Source: Ascidiaceihabitans sp.
GTDB taxonomy: Bacteria > Pseudomonadota > Alphaproteobacteria > Rhodobacterales > Rhodobacteraceae
Direction: 5' to 3'
Assembly: GCA_029251465.1 (NCBI GenBank)
Contig: JAQXDI010000055.1
Coordinates: 1-64,000, forward strand
DNA length: 64,000 bases
Part shown: piece by piece, positions 8,751 to 17,712 of the stretch
Position numbering within the stretch: the first letter of the stretch is position 1
How the letters are laid out: every line of letters starts with the position of its first letter
Made by a program: the position numbers and the translations under genes
Notes under the pieces: model-generated
What the model was told of the DNA's origin: nothing
What the model saw: only the letters and a program-made list of their open reading frames with translations
Database searches by the model: none

Positions 8751-9710
8751 ATGGCAAACATCGGACGCGGTAAAATTTACGGCAACATCACTGAAACTGT
8801 CGGTGACACACCACTCGTACGGTTGGACAAGCTGGCCAAAGCCCACGGTGTTGGCGCGAACTTGTTGGCCAAGATTGAATTCTTTAACCCCACATCCTCG
8901 GTCAAGGACCGCATCGGCGTCGCCATGGTCGAAGCCATGGAGGCGAACGGCACGATCACCCCCGGCAAGACGACGCTGATCGAGCCGACCTCAGGCAACA
9001 CCGGCATCGGGTTGGCGTTGGCGGCGGCGGCCAAAGGCTATCGACTGATCCTGACCATGCCCGAAAGCATGTCGGTCGAGCGCCGCAAAATGTTTGCAAT
9101 CCTCGGGGCAGAAATGGAGCTGACAGAGGCCGCCAAAGGCATGAAAGGCGCTATTGCCAAGGCCGAAGAACTGGCCGCCTCGATCGGCGGGGCCGTCATT
9201 CCGCAGCAGTTTGAAAATCCGGCCAATCCGGCGATCCACCGCAAAACCACAGGACCCGAAATCTGGAATGACACCGGCGGCAAGGTCGACGTGTTTGTCT
9301 CGGGCATCGGAACGGGTGGCACGATCACCGGCGCAGGTGGCTATTTGAAAGGACAAAACCCGGACATTCACATCGTGGCGGTTGAGCCTAGCGATTCCCC
9401 CGTTTTGTCGGGCGGCAATCCAGGACCCCACAAAATCCAAGGGATCGGTGCGGGTTTTGAGCCCGCAATTCTGGACACCGGCATCTACGATGAGGTGATC
9501 ACCGTCACCAACGACGACGCATTCGCAACCGCCCGCGAGGTTGCCCGGATTGAAGGCGTGCCAGTCGGCATTTCATCAGGTGCTGCATTGATCGCTGCCA
9601 TTCAGCTGGGTCAGCGCCCTGAAATGGCTGGAAAAAACATCGTTGTTATCCTTGCCAGTTTCGCTGAGCGGTATTTGTCCACGCCATTGTTTGATGGGCT
9701 TGGCGAATGA
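8751..9710 (+). CDS. cysK: Cysteine synthase (O-acetylserine sulfhydrylase)
   Basis: A 319-residue PLP enzyme that makes cysteine from O-acetylserine and sulfide. The PLP lysine is Lys52 in NPTSSVKDR. The substrate loop [12 protein letters not shown] lies near 78-89, the phosphate-binding glycine loop is [10 protein letters not shown], and the C-terminal [10 protein letters not shown] and SFAERYLST motifs are present. The start at 8751 has AAAGGATC upstream and matches the family N-terminus. It converges with metR, with only 8 nt between the stops. It supplies sulfur amino acid biosynthesis, as does the neighbouring metR-metF pair. Confidence 0.95.
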   Translation: MANIGRGKIYGNITETVGDTPLVRLDKLAKAHGVGANLLAKIEFFNPTSSVKDRIGVAMVEAMEANGTITPGKTTLIEPTSGNTGIGLALAAAAKGYRLILTMPESMSVERRKMFAILGAEMELTEAAKGMKGAIAKAEELAASIGGAVIPQQFENPANPAIHRKTTGPEIWNDTGGKVDVFVSGIGTGGTITGAGGYLKGQNPDIHIVAVEPSDSPVLSGGNPGPHKIQGIGAGFEPAILDTGIYDEVITVTNDDAFATAREVARIEGVPVGISSGAALIAAIQLGQRPEMAGKNIVVILASFAERYLSTPLFDGLGE

Positions 9711-9718
9711 ATTTTCGC

Positions 9719-10624
9719 TTAAGCTTCCTGCAATTTGCGCGCTTCAATCCGCGCTAGTTTGATCAATTCCTGCATGTAGGGTTTGTCGCGCTCGTCGCTG
9801 CGAATCGCTGCATACAGGCGTTTTGTGATCCCGTCTTTGGTCAGCGGGCGCGTGATGTAATCGGACGAATATATGACCTCGCGCACGACCCAATCGGGCA
9901 ACACCGACACCCCACGATTTGACGCCACAAGCAACAGGATGACGGCCGTCAGTTCGGCCTGACGCACAACAGCTGGCTCGACTTTGGCAGGGATCAGAAG
10001 TTCGCTGAACACGTCCAGACGGGTGCGTTCAACCGGATAGGTGATCAGGGTTTCGCCGCGAAAGTCAGTCGCATCAATGTAGTCCTTTTTTGCCAGCGGA
10101 TGATCCTTGGATGCCACAAAAACCGGCGCGTAATCAAAGAGTTCGATGAATTCGATGCCGGCCAGCTCCTCTGGGTCAGAGGACACAACCAGATCGACAT
10201 CTTCCTTCATCAGCGCGGGCAGTGCATCAAATGCCAGACCGGGCCGAATATCGACATCAACGTCACCCCAGTTTTTGCGAAACCGCTCAAGCACTGGAAA
10301 CAACCATTCAAAACAAGCGTGACATTCAATCGCGATGTGCATCCGACCCGAGCTGCCGTCGCGCAGGCCGGTGAAATCGTTCAGCGTTGCCTCGATTTGC
10401 GGCAGAACCTGATTGGCCAGTCGGAGCAATCGCAAGCCAGCCGCCGACAATCGCAGTGGTTTTGAGCGGCGTACAAACAATTCGACCCCCGCCTGATCCT
10501 CCAGCCCCTTGACCTGATGGCTCAGCGCACTTTGCGTGATGTGCAACTGATCCGCTGCCTTGGCCAACCCACCTGCCTCGTGAATTGCCTTGATCGTGCG
10601 CAGGTGGCGAAATTCGATATGCAT
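9719..10624 (-). CDS. metR: MetR-type LysR-family regulator
   Basis: A 301-residue LysR regulator. The N-terminal winged HTH (MHIEFRHLRTIKAIHEAGG, then AADQLHITQSALSHQVKGLE) and the effector domain with IECHACFEWLFPVLERFR are characteristic of MetR, which senses homocysteine and activates met genes. The start at 10624 matches the family N-terminus; an upstream in-frame extension to 10708 would run through the promoter region. It is divergent from metF, the expected target, with 87 bp between the starts. Confidence 0.9.
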   Translation of the reverse strand: MHIEFRHLRTIKAIHEAGGLAKAADQLHITQSALSHQVKGLEDQAGVELFVRRSKPLRLSAAGLRLLRLANQVLPQIEATLNDFTGLRDGSSGRMHIAIECHACFEWLFPVLERFRKNWGDVDVDIRPGLAFDALPALMKEDVDLVVSSDPEELAGIEFIELFDYAPVFVASKDHPLAKKDYIDATDFRGETLITYPVERTRLDVFSELLIPAKVEPAVVRQAELTAVILLLVASNRGVSVLPDWVVREVIYSSDYITRPLTKDGITKRLYAAIRSDERDKPYMQELIKLARIEARKLQEA

Positions 10625-10651
10625 ACGGAGCTCATGTTTATGTTGAAAGTT

Positions 10652-10666
10652 ATGAATTTGTCTCAT
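10652..10666. promoter_or_regulatory. LysR-type box between metR and metF
   Basis: ATGA-N7-TCAT forms a dyad with the T-N11-A spacing expected of LysR-family sites. It lies 28 bp upstream of metR and 45 bp upstream of metF. A second partly similar TTGAAAG motif lies just before it. It is probably the MetR operator serving both genes. Confidence 0.45.
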
Positions 10667-10711
10667 GAACGTGTCTGTGTCACAAGAGGCTAAACCAAAA
10701 AGGATCAACCC

Positions 10712-11578
10712 ATGACAACGCCAGCTGTTTCATTCGAAGTGTTCCCGCCAAAATCTATCGACGCGTCTTTTCGACTTTGGGACACAGCGCAGGCATTGGC
10801 CCCTCTGGATCCACGGTTCTTTTCGGTGACCTATGGCGCCGGTGGGTCGGCCCAGGATTTGACGCATGATGCGGCGGAAACGTTGCGACGCACCTCTGGT
10901 TTAAAAGTTGCAGCGCATCTGACTTGCGTTGGAGCATCCAAGGCGCAGGTGATGAAAACGGCGGACCGGTTTGCAAAGGCTGGCATCACTGACATCGTTG
11001 CGCTGCGTGGCGATCCCGTCGACGGCACAACCACGTTCAGCGCCCACAAAGACGGGTTTCAAAACAGTTGCGAGCTGATCTCAGCCCTCGCAGCGCGCGG
11101 CAATTTCACGATCCGCGTCGGTGCCTACCCCGATGTTCACCCCGACGCCACCAGCACGCAGCAAAACGTTGATTGGCTCAAGGCAAAAATAGACGCCGGC
11201 GCAAGCGAAGCGTTAACGCAGTTCTTCTTTGAGGCTGAAACCTTTTTGCGCTTTCGCGATGCCTGCGCGGATGCCGGGATCACAGCGCCAATCACGCCGG
11301 GTATTTTGCCTGTCACCAACTGGAAAAGCGCGCGTGCGTTTTCTGCAAAATGTGGCGCTGTCATTCCTGATGAGGTTGTGCAGATGTTTGAAACGGCTCT
11401 GCGTGACAACCGCCAAGACCTGCTGGCAATCGCTCATTGCACCGAACTAAGTGACACGTTGGTCTGTGAAGGTGTTGAAAACTTGCATTTTTATACGCTG
11501 AACCGCCCCGACCTGACACGCGATGTGTGCCATGCACTGGGCGTGACCCAAACCGCCAGCATCCGCAACGTCGCGTAA
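10712..11578 (+). CDS. metF: Methylenetetrahydrofolate reductase
   Basis: A 288-residue FAD enzyme that reduces 5,10-methylene-THF to 5-methyl-THF for methionine synthesis. Conserved features are SFEVFPPKS at the start, FFSVTYGAGGS near 36-46, HLTCVGAS near 69-76, DIVALRGDP near 92-100, RVGAYPDVHP near 132-141 and the TQFFFEAETFLRF and PGILPV motifs. Length matches the bacterial family. AAAGGATC lies upstream of the ATG. It is divergent from metR, which probably controls it. Confidence 0.95.
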   Translation: MTTPAVSFEVFPPKSIDASFRLWDTAQALAPLDPRFFSVTYGAGGSAQDLTHDAAETLRRTSGLKVAAHLTCVGASKAQVMKTADRFAKAGITDIVALRGDPVDGTTTFSAHKDGFQNSCELISALAARGNFTIRVGAYPDVHPDATSTQQNVDWLKAKIDAGASEALTQFFFEAETFLRFRDACADAGITAPITPGILPVTNWKSARAFSAKCGAVIPDEVVQMFETALRDNRQDLLAIAHCTELSDTLVCEGVENLHFYTLNRPDLTRDVCHALGVTQTASIRNVA

Positions 11579-11598
11579 CCCTTGTCCTGATCCACGCA

Positions 11599-11618
11599 GC
11601 TATCTAGCCTTGGATAGC
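11599..11618 (+). terminator. Possible hairpin after metF
   Basis: GCTATC and GATAGC flank an 8-nt loop 20 nt after the metF stop. There is no T run. It may mark the end of the metF transcript or lie in the leader of the thioesterase gene. Confidence 0.25.
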
Positions 11619-11640
11619 AACCTGTTCACAAGGCTTTTTC

Positions 11641-12123
11641 ATGCCCAGATACGCCCAATCCGCTGACGACCTTTTATCCTCTGATGACGTTCTGTCGATG
11701 TCAGGTCTGGAATTCATGCAAGGCATTCGGGAGGGGTGCCATCCTGCCCCGCCAATCGGCGAAACGCTTGGGTATACTTTGCATGAAATTTCCGACGGGC
11801 GTGCAGTGTTTCGCGGCGCCCCTGAATTCAAAACCACCAACCCGATGGGCACTGTGCACGGCGGTTGGTACGGCACATTGTTGGACAGCGCGATGGCCTG
11901 CGCGGTCATGACCAAAGTGCCACGCGGTTCCGTCTACACGACCCTAGAATACAAGATTAACATCCTGCGTTCGATCCCGTTGGGTATGATGATTGACTGC
12001 ATCGGTGACGTGAACCATGCGGGGCGTTCGACCGGCGTGGCCACCGGTGAAATTCGTGGCGTAGATGATGGCAAGCTGTATGCCACCGGATCGACCACCT
12101 GCATTATCATGAAAATCCGCTAG
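11641..12123 (+). CDS. PaaI-family thioesterase (hotdog fold)
   Basis: A 160-residue hotdog-fold protein. The motif NPMGTVHGGWYGTLLDSAMACAV near residues 62-84 matches the conserved HGG helix of PaaI/YbgC-type acyl-CoA thioesterases, and TTLEYKINILRSIP is the usual central strand. It probably hydrolyses a phenylacetyl- or acyl-CoA thioester; the substrate is unknown. The stop overlaps the convergent DUF2235 gene by 4 nt. Confidence 0.85.
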   Translation: MPRYAQSADDLLSSDDVLSMSGLEFMQGIREGCHPAPPIGETLGYTLHEISDGRAVFRGAPEFKTTNPMGTVHGGWYGTLLDSAMACAVMTKVPRGSVYTTLEYKINILRSIPLGMMIDCIGDVNHAGRSTGVATGEIRGVDDGKLYATGSTTCIIMKIR

Positions 12124-13202
12124 CGTCGCAGTGCTTGGCGCATCCCCGGCCACGCCCAGGGTGTGCGATTGCCAAGTCCTTCACGCACAGACGGATGAAT
12201 GCGCTCTGACGGGTCCAGCCCGACTTTGCGCGCCTTTCGGGTGATAAACCATTTGCCGAATCCACGCCATGTCCCGCTTGCCGGTGCTTTGGAATCTTGC
12301 GGAAAACGATCTTTCCACGCGTCAGGCAGCGGCAATCCGCAGCCCTCGGCCTTTTCCAGCATCCAGACCAGCGGAATATTCGACAACGGACGCGCTTGCA
12401 TAAAGTCACCCAGATGCCCACCGACATCCCCGTGCGCGCCACGAAACCACATCTGTTCCAGCTTGCCCGGCCATTCAGGGTTGCTGTCCCACATCACTGG
12501 TGAGTAGGCGACGCGGGTCTCGTGACGGGCCAAAGCGTGAAAGCCGTGTTTGACGGATTTGCCAAGTTGATGGTCATGAAACGCGTGACGTGGCGCGCTG
12601 AACCGCCATAAAAACGGCGCGTTCAATCCGAGCGATTTCACCGTATCCCAAACGCCGATCATTTCGATTTCGACGCGGCGGTGACAGTGAATATCGGCGT
12701 AGCGTTGCGCTATTTCGCCGTCAGGGGCGCATTCATAATGGCGGTAAACGTCACGAATATTGCGTTCGGTCGCGTGACTGGCGCGCAGCAGCCCGACGCG
12801 ATCAATGATCCCCGCCAACGACCGCACAGCATAAGCCCCACGCGAATACCCCATCAGAAACACACGGTCCCCGGGGCGGTACCGCGAGGACAGATAGCCA
12901 TAAGCACGTCGGATTTGGCGGTTGATCCCGCGCCCCATCAACACGTCGCCGGCCTTGCGCCAATGCGACCACTGTAGGCCTGCCTCGTAATACACCGATA
13001 CATCACCGCCCATTTCGGACAGCAGCTTAAACGTCAGACCCGCATTGGTTTCACACCCCTGCGATAGCACCGACATTGTTCCGTCCAAAATGATCACGTG
13101 AATTGTCGGTCCGCGCGTCAGCGGCGCAACCTCAGGAACATCCCGCCCAAAGCGGTTCTGAAGCCATCCGGCAATCCGTTTATTCAGCTGCGATAGGGGC
13201 AT
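12120..13202 (-). CDS. DUF2235 alpha/beta-hydrolase family protein
   Basis: A 360-residue protein with the DUF2235 domain also seen in Tle1-type phospholipases. The nucleophile elbow is GYSRGAYAVRSLAG near residues 118-131, and the start of the domain is HVIILDGTMS near 34-43. VWDTVKSLG and FRGAHGDVGG carry the other conserved Asp and His positions. There is no signal peptide and no secretion-system gene nearby, so I do not call it an effector. Its start lies 23 nt inside the end of the upstream molybdenum hydroxylase gene, indicating co-translation. The substrate is unknown. Confidence 0.82.
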   Translation of the reverse strand: MPLSQLNKRIAGWLQNRFGRDVPEVAPLTRGPTIHVIILDGTMSVLSQGCETNAGLTFKLLSEMGGDVSVYYEAGLQWSHWRKAGDVLMGRGINRQIRRAYGYLSSRYRPGDRVFLMGYSRGAYAVRSLAGIIDRVGLLRASHATERNIRDVYRHYECAPDGEIAQRYADIHCHRRVEIEMIGVWDTVKSLGLNAPFLWRFSAPRHAFHDHQLGKSVKHGFHALARHETRVAYSPVMWDSNPEWPGKLEQMWFRGAHGDVGGHLGDFMQARPLSNIPLVWMLEKAEGCGLPLPDAWKDRFPQDSKAPASGTWRGFGKWFITRKARKVGLDPSERIHPSVREGLGNRTPWAWPGMRQALRR

Positions 13203-15477
13203 CCTTTAACATTTCCCATACTCTGTGCGGCGTGAATGGCATGTCCGCTTGGCGAACACCGCGATCCCATAGTGCATCTTGCACCGCATTTGCGACGGCT
13301 GCCAGTGCACCAACGGTGCCTGCCTCGCCACAGCCTTTCATCCCCATGATGTTGGCCGTTGACGGAACAGGTACCGAAGTAAAGTTAATATTGGGTACGT
13401 CGTCCGCCCGTGGCAAGGCGTAGTCCATGAACGATGCCGTGAGCAATTGGCCGTCTTCATCGTACACAACATGCTCTGTAATAGCTTGCCCGATGCCTTG
13501 AACCACGCCGCCATGCACTTGGCCCTCGGCCATTACAGGGCTGATAAGATTACCAAAATCGTCTACAACGATATACAGGTCAGTTGTGATCGTGCCTGTG
13601 TCCGGATCGACGACAACCTCTGTAACATGACAACCATTTGGAAAGCTGCGCGCAGGCAAAGTCGCGGTTTCTTGGTGAACTAATAAATCGTCACGCCCAG
13701 CTTGACGCGCCATTTCGGCGACTTCCAACATAGTTGGCGTCAGGTTTGACCCATCTGCGCGGAACCGCTCATCGTCAAAAGATATCTCTGCTGCAGGCAC
13801 GCCCATTTCATCGGAAAGGAAGGCGCTGAACACCTCGACCATCTTTGTCACGGTCGCAAGCGTGGCATTGTTTTGCGTGGTCACGGACCGCGACCCGCCG
13901 GTGCCGCCGCCTTTGGCGATCAAATCGCTGTCGCCTTGGATGACAAAAATTTTATCCGCCGGAATGCCCGTCTGATCGCTAAGGAACTTGGCGTACACCG
14001 TTTCATGCCCCTGCCCGTTCGACTGCGTGCCGACCAGAATGTGCACGGTCCCGTCCGCGTTAAAGACAACTTTTGCAGTCTCTGACGGGTCACCCAAGAT
14101 GCTTTCGATATAGTAGCACAAGCCTTGCCCGCGCAGCAGCCCCTTTGCCTCATCCGCGGCGCGGCGGGCTTCGAACCCGTCCGCATCAATGATTTCAGCA
14201 GCGCGGCCCAACAGCAAATCAAAGTCACCCACGTCATAGGTTTCGCCGGTCGCCGCCTTGTAGGGGAACTGCTCTGGCTTGATGAAATTCTTGCGGCGCA
14301 ATTCCCACGGATCAACGCCCAATTCACGCGCCGCACGATCCATCACGCGTTCCAGCACATAGATCGCCTCGGGACGCCCAGCGCCGCGATAGGCGTCAAC
14401 TTGGGTGGTGTTGGTGAAATAGCCATTCACATGCAGATACGTGGCCTGCACATCATAGACGCCCATCAAAACGCGACTGAACAGCAAGGTCTGGATAGGT
14501 TGTCCGAATTGGGAATTGTACGCACCCAGATTGCAATCCGTATGCACACGGTAGGCGGTGATTTTGTGGTTTTCGTCGAACGCCAACTCGGCCAAAGATG
14601 TCAGGTCACGGCCCGCATTGTCAGACAGCATCGCCTCGGTCCGCTCTGACATCCAACGCACGGGCCGGTCCAGTAGTTTCGCAGCCAAAGCAGCACAGAA
14701 CGGTTCCGGGTAGCCCATGGATTTCATGCCAAAGCCACCACCGGTATCGGGGTTGGTCACTTGCACATCTTCGGCCTCAAGACCAAAGGCCGCGATCATC
14801 TGATCCTTATGCGCCCAGACGCCTTGACCGTTGATGGCAACATGCAAACGACCTGCTTCCCAATAGGCGTAGGTGCCGCGTGGCTCCATCGAATTAACGA
14901 TAATGCGGTTGTCGCCAACATCCAGCGACACCACATGGGCTGCGGCCTCGAACGCGGCGTTGGTCGCGGCCTCATCGCCCATGCCCCAGTCAAATGCGAC
15001 ATTGTTCGGGGCCTCGGGATGGACGGTTTCGCCGCCCGCGATCATATCCATTTTGGCGGGCAATTCATCGTAGTCAAACTCGATCAGCTCGGCTGCATCA
15101 CGCGCTTGTGCCAGCGTGTCTGCAACCACAAATGCCAGCGGTTCACCCACAAAGCGCGCGCGATCTTTGGCCAAGATCGGACGGAAGGATGCCGCCCCCT
15201 TGGTCCCATCACGATTGTCCACAACAGTGGCGCGCATCGCGATGTTCATTCCGGCAGCTTCTAGATCATCCACGGTCAAAACCGCATGGACGCCATCCGC
15301 TTGCCGCGCGTCAGACACATCCAGTTCTGTAATGATGCCGTGCGCAACAGGCGAGCGGAAGACAAACCCGTGCAACGACGCCTGCGGCGCGATATCATCG
15401 ACATAGCGCCCTTCACCCGTCAAAAAGCGGACATCTTCGACCCGTTTCACCGACTGGCTTTTACCAAATTTATCCAT
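13180..15477 (-). CDS. Xanthine dehydrogenase-family molybdopterin-binding subunit (CoxL form II-like)
   Basis: A 765-residue molybdenum hydroxylase large subunit. The N-terminal ald/xan domain contains RFLTGEGRYVDDI and FVGEPLAFVVADT. The Mo-binding domains contain NPDTGGGFGMKS, the active-site loop AYRGAGR at 362-368, and GCGEAGTVGA near the C-terminus with the catalytic Glu. True aerobic CO dehydrogenase (form I) has AYRCSFR with a copper-binding Cys; here that Cys is Gly, so CO oxidation is unlikely. No FAD (CoxM) or 2Fe-2S (CoxS) subunit gene lies nearby, so partners must come from elsewhere or the subunit works alone. The DUF2235 gene overlaps its end. Confidence 0.88.
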   Translation of the reverse strand: MDKFGKSQSVKRVEDVRFLTGEGRYVDDIAPQASLHGFVFRSPVAHGIITELDVSDARQADGVHAVLTVDDLEAAGMNIAMRATVVDNRDGTKGAASFRPILAKDRARFVGEPLAFVVADTLAQARDAAELIEFDYDELPAKMDMIAGGETVHPEAPNNVAFDWGMGDEAATNAAFEAAAHVVSLDVGDNRIIVNSMEPRGTYAYWEAGRLHVAINGQGVWAHKDQMIAAFGLEAEDVQVTNPDTGGGFGMKSMGYPEPFCAALAAKLLDRPVRWMSERTEAMLSDNAGRDLTSLAELAFDENHKITAYRVHTDCNLGAYNSQFGQPIQTLLFSRVLMGVYDVQATYLHVNGYFTNTTQVDAYRGAGRPEAIYVLERVMDRAARELGVDPWELRRKNFIKPEQFPYKAATGETYDVGDFDLLLGRAAEIIDADGFEARRAADEAKGLLRGQGLCYYIESILGDPSETAKVVFNADGTVHILVGTQSNGQGHETVYAKFLSDQTGIPADKIFVIQGDSDLIAKGGGTGGSRSVTTQNNATLATVTKMVEVFSAFLSDEMGVPAAEISFDDERFRADGSNLTPTMLEVAEMARQAGRDDLLVHQETATLPARSFPNGCHVTEVVVDPDTGTITTDLYIVVDDFGNLISPVMAEGQVHGGVVQGIGQAITEHVVYDEDGQLLTASFMDYALPRADDVPNINFTSVPVPSTANIMGMKGCGEAGTVGALAAVANAVQDALWDRGVRQADMPFTPHRVWEMLKDAPIAAE

Positions 15478-15690
15478 GGAACGTGTCCTTTCTGACGGTC
15501 ATTGATTGATCAGGACACTAGCGGTCGAAACGGCCTTGTCCAGCGGGTTTGCGTCACAACACTGCGTCATGTCGGTGTTAGGACGCATAATGGCGGTTCG
15601 CGACAAAACAGCGGCGCACTTGACCAACTCTGCCGCGCAGATCAGGCTAGTCTGGTCGTACCAGACGTCATTTCAAAAGCAGGACAAGAC
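15478..15690. other. 213-bp divergent intergenic region
   Basis: This region separates the CoxL-like gene (minus) from the HD-domain gene (plus). An open frame runs through it in phase with the HD gene, but its translation looks like no known family. I see no strong inverted repeat. It should hold both promoters. Confidence 0.4.
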
Positions 15691-16299
15691 ATGATGGACC
15701 AAGTTGAATTCACCCAGATGAAGGACGGCACTAAGGAGGAATACGAATTCCTCACCCGCCACGAAGTCGCGTTCACCAAAGGCACGGCAGACCGATTGTT
15801 GTCAGCGCTCGTTGATCTGGACGAAGGGCTGTCTGGCTACAAAGTCACACGCCTTGGGCATTCCCTGCAATCCGCCACACGCACATGGCGTGATGGTGCG
15901 GATATTGACTGGGTTGTGTCCACTCTGCTGCATGACATTGGCGACATCTACGCCCCGTACAATCACGACGAATATGCGGCGACGATCTTGCGCCCGTTTG
16001 TGAGGGAGCAATGCAGCTGGTGTGTGCAAACCCACGGCGATTTCCAGATGATTTATTACGGTCATCACGTTGGCGGAAACGCGAACAAAAGGGATAAGTT
16101 TGCGGGCAACATCTATTTTGATGATTGTGCTCAATTTTGCAAACGTTGGGATCAAAGTAGTTTCGATCCTGACTACGACACGCTCCCGATCGAACATTTC
16201 GCGCCGATGGTTCACGAGGTGTTTGCACGCAATGCCTATGATCCCGATGTGATCCGCGCAGGTGTACGCGAGCCATTGGTTAGATCACCAAGATCATAG
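15691..16299 (+). CDS. HD-domain protein, possible PhnZ-like diiron oxygenase
   Basis: A 202-residue protein from the ATG at 15691, which has AGGA about 7 nt upstream. The metal ligands of the HD fold are visible: His57 in RLGHSLQSA, His81-Asp82 in LLHDIGD, further His residues in NHDEYAATIL, QTHGDFQ and YYGHHVGG, and an Asp in KRWDQ. The arrangement, with a late RWDQ-type Asp and the LGHSLQ helix, resembles the mixed-valent diiron HD oxygenases (PhnZ, inositol oxygenase) more than simple phosphohydrolases. No phosphonate gene is adjacent. The oxygenase reading is an inference; a phosphohydrolase cannot be excluded. Confidence 0.7.
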   Translation: MMDQVEFTQMKDGTKEEYEFLTRHEVAFTKGTADRLLSALVDLDEGLSGYKVTRLGHSLQSATRTWRDGADIDWVVSTLLHDIGDIYAPYNHDEYAATILRPFVREQCSWCVQTHGDFQMIYYGHHVGGNANKRDKFAGNIYFDDCAQFCKRWDQSSFDPDYDTLPIEHFAPMVHEVFARNAYDPDVIRAGVREPLVRSPRS

Positions 16300-16359
16300 C
16301 GAAAGTCGCCTGCGGCGGGCTTTGAGTACTTTTGATCAGAACAACGTAGGGCGCGGGTA

Positions 16360-16387
16360 AGGTGCGGGTGTCCCGCACCTCTTTTTC
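16360..16387 (+). terminator. Rho-independent terminator after the HD-domain gene
   Basis: AGGTGCGGG (16360-16368) and CCCGCACCT (16372-16380) form a perfect 9-bp stem with a 3-nt loop, followed by CTTTTTC. It ends the HD gene transcript and touches the end of the convergent gcdH. Confidence 0.8.
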
Positions 16388-17609
16388 AGTAGAATGCTTG
16401 GATGCCCGTCTGGGCGCGACCCAAGATCAGGGCGTGGACGTCATGCGTTCCTTCGTAGGTGTTGACCGTTTCCAAGTTCATCATATGACGCATTACCTGG
16501 AATTCACCACTGATACCGTTGCCGCCATGCATGTCCCGCGACATCCGCGCGATATCCAGCGCTTTGCCGCAGTTATTGCGTTTTACGATGCTGATCATCT
16601 CAGGTGCTGCATTGGCTGCATCCATTAAGCGGCCGACTTGCAATGCGCCTTGAAGGCCCAGTGCAATTTCGGTTTGCATGTCAGCCAATTTCTTTTGGAA
16701 CAGCTGTGTTCCCGCCAGCGGTTTGTTAAACTGTTTGCGATCCAGGCCGTACTGGCGCGCTGCATGCCAGCAGAATTCTGCGGCCCCCATAGCACCCCAT
16801 GCGATCCCGTAGCGCGCGCGGTTCAGGCACCCGAACGGACCTTTTAGACCTTGGACATTTGGCAACAACGCGTCTTCGCCGACCTCAACACCTTCCATCA
16901 CAATTTCGCCGGTGATGGAGGCGCGTAACGACAGCTTGTTGCCGATCTTGGGGGCGCTCAGGCCCTTCATGCCTTTTTCCAAAACAAAACCACGGATTTT
17001 GCCGCCGTGTTCTTCGGACTTCGCCCAGATCACGAATACATCTGCGATCGGCGCGTTGGAAATCCACATTTTTGAGCCGGAAATCACGTACCCGCCATCG
17101 ACCTTTTTGGCGACAGTTTTCATGCCCGCAGGGTCACTGCCCGCATCGGGTTCGGTCAAGCCAAAACAGCCAATGGATGTGCCTGCCGCCAACCCCGGCA
17201 AATACTTGCGACGTTGCGCCTCGGACCCATATGCGTAGATCGGGTACATCACCAAGGACGATTGCACCGACATCATCGACCGGTATCCGCTGTCGATCCG
17301 CTCGACTTCGCGCGCGACCAAACCGTAGCTGACGTAAGATCCACCAAGGCCGCCGTATTCTTCGGGTAGTGTGACACCCAACAGGCCCATTTCGCCCATT
17401 TCCGCAAAGATCGATGGGTCGGTTTCTTCTTCTGCAAACGCCTTGATCACACGAGGGGCCAATTTTTCAGCCGCATACGCCGCCGCCGAGGATTGGATCA
17501 TCCGTTCATCTTCGGACAATTGCCCGCTTAGGCGAAAGGGGTCGGACCATTCAAAGCTGCCCAAATCGGGTTGATCTTTGGCTTTAAGAACCGGAGCTTC
17601 TGCGTTCAT
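16386..17609 (-). CDS. gcdH: Glutaryl-CoA dehydrogenase
   Basis: A 407-residue acyl-CoA dehydrogenase. The glutaryl-CoA subgroup is recognised by [20 protein letters not shown] at the N-terminus, [31 protein letters not shown], and the C-terminal [20 protein letters not shown] with the catalytic Glu. It oxidises and decarboxylates glutaryl-CoA to crotonyl-CoA in lysine and tryptophan breakdown, using FAD and electron transfer flavoprotein. The start at 17609 has AAGGACG about 8 nt upstream. It is divergent from a LysR gene that is probably its regulator. Confidence 0.95.
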   Translation of the reverse strand: MNAEAPVLKAKDQPDLGSFEWSDPFRLSGQLSEDERMIQSSAAAYAAEKLAPRVIKAFAEEETDPSIFAEMGEMGLLGVTLPEEYGGLGGSYVSYGLVAREVERIDSGYRSMMSVQSSLVMYPIYAYGSEAQRRKYLPGLAAGTSIGCFGLTEPDAGSDPAGMKTVAKKVDGGYVISGSKMWISNAPIADVFVIWAKSEEHGGKIRGFVLEKGMKGLSAPKIGNKLSLRASITGEIVMEGVEVGEDALLPNVQGLKGPFGCLNRARYGIAWGAMGAAEFCWHAARQYGLDRKQFNKPLAGTQLFQKKLADMQTEIALGLQGALQVGRLMDAANAAPEMISIVKRNNCGKALDIARMSRDMHGGNGISGEFQVMRHMMNLETVNTYEGTHDVHALILGRAQTGIQAFY

Positions 17610-17712
17610 GATGTGCGTCCTTTTGCGAATCCAATATTTCAACAAACATTGCACAAATCATCCCGAACCTCTAACGCTGGTTTAGCCTGTAATGCATGAG
17701 GAAAACGCATCG

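Noticed and set aside
12120-13202. Type VI secretion phospholipase effector
   Set aside because: DUF2235 is shared with Tle1 effectors, but no VgrG, PAAR, adaptor or immunity gene is present.
13180-15477. Carbon monoxide dehydrogenase (form I) reading of the CoxL-like gene
   Set aside because: The active-site loop is AYRGAGR, without the copper-binding Cys of AYRCSFR, and CoxM/CoxS are missing.
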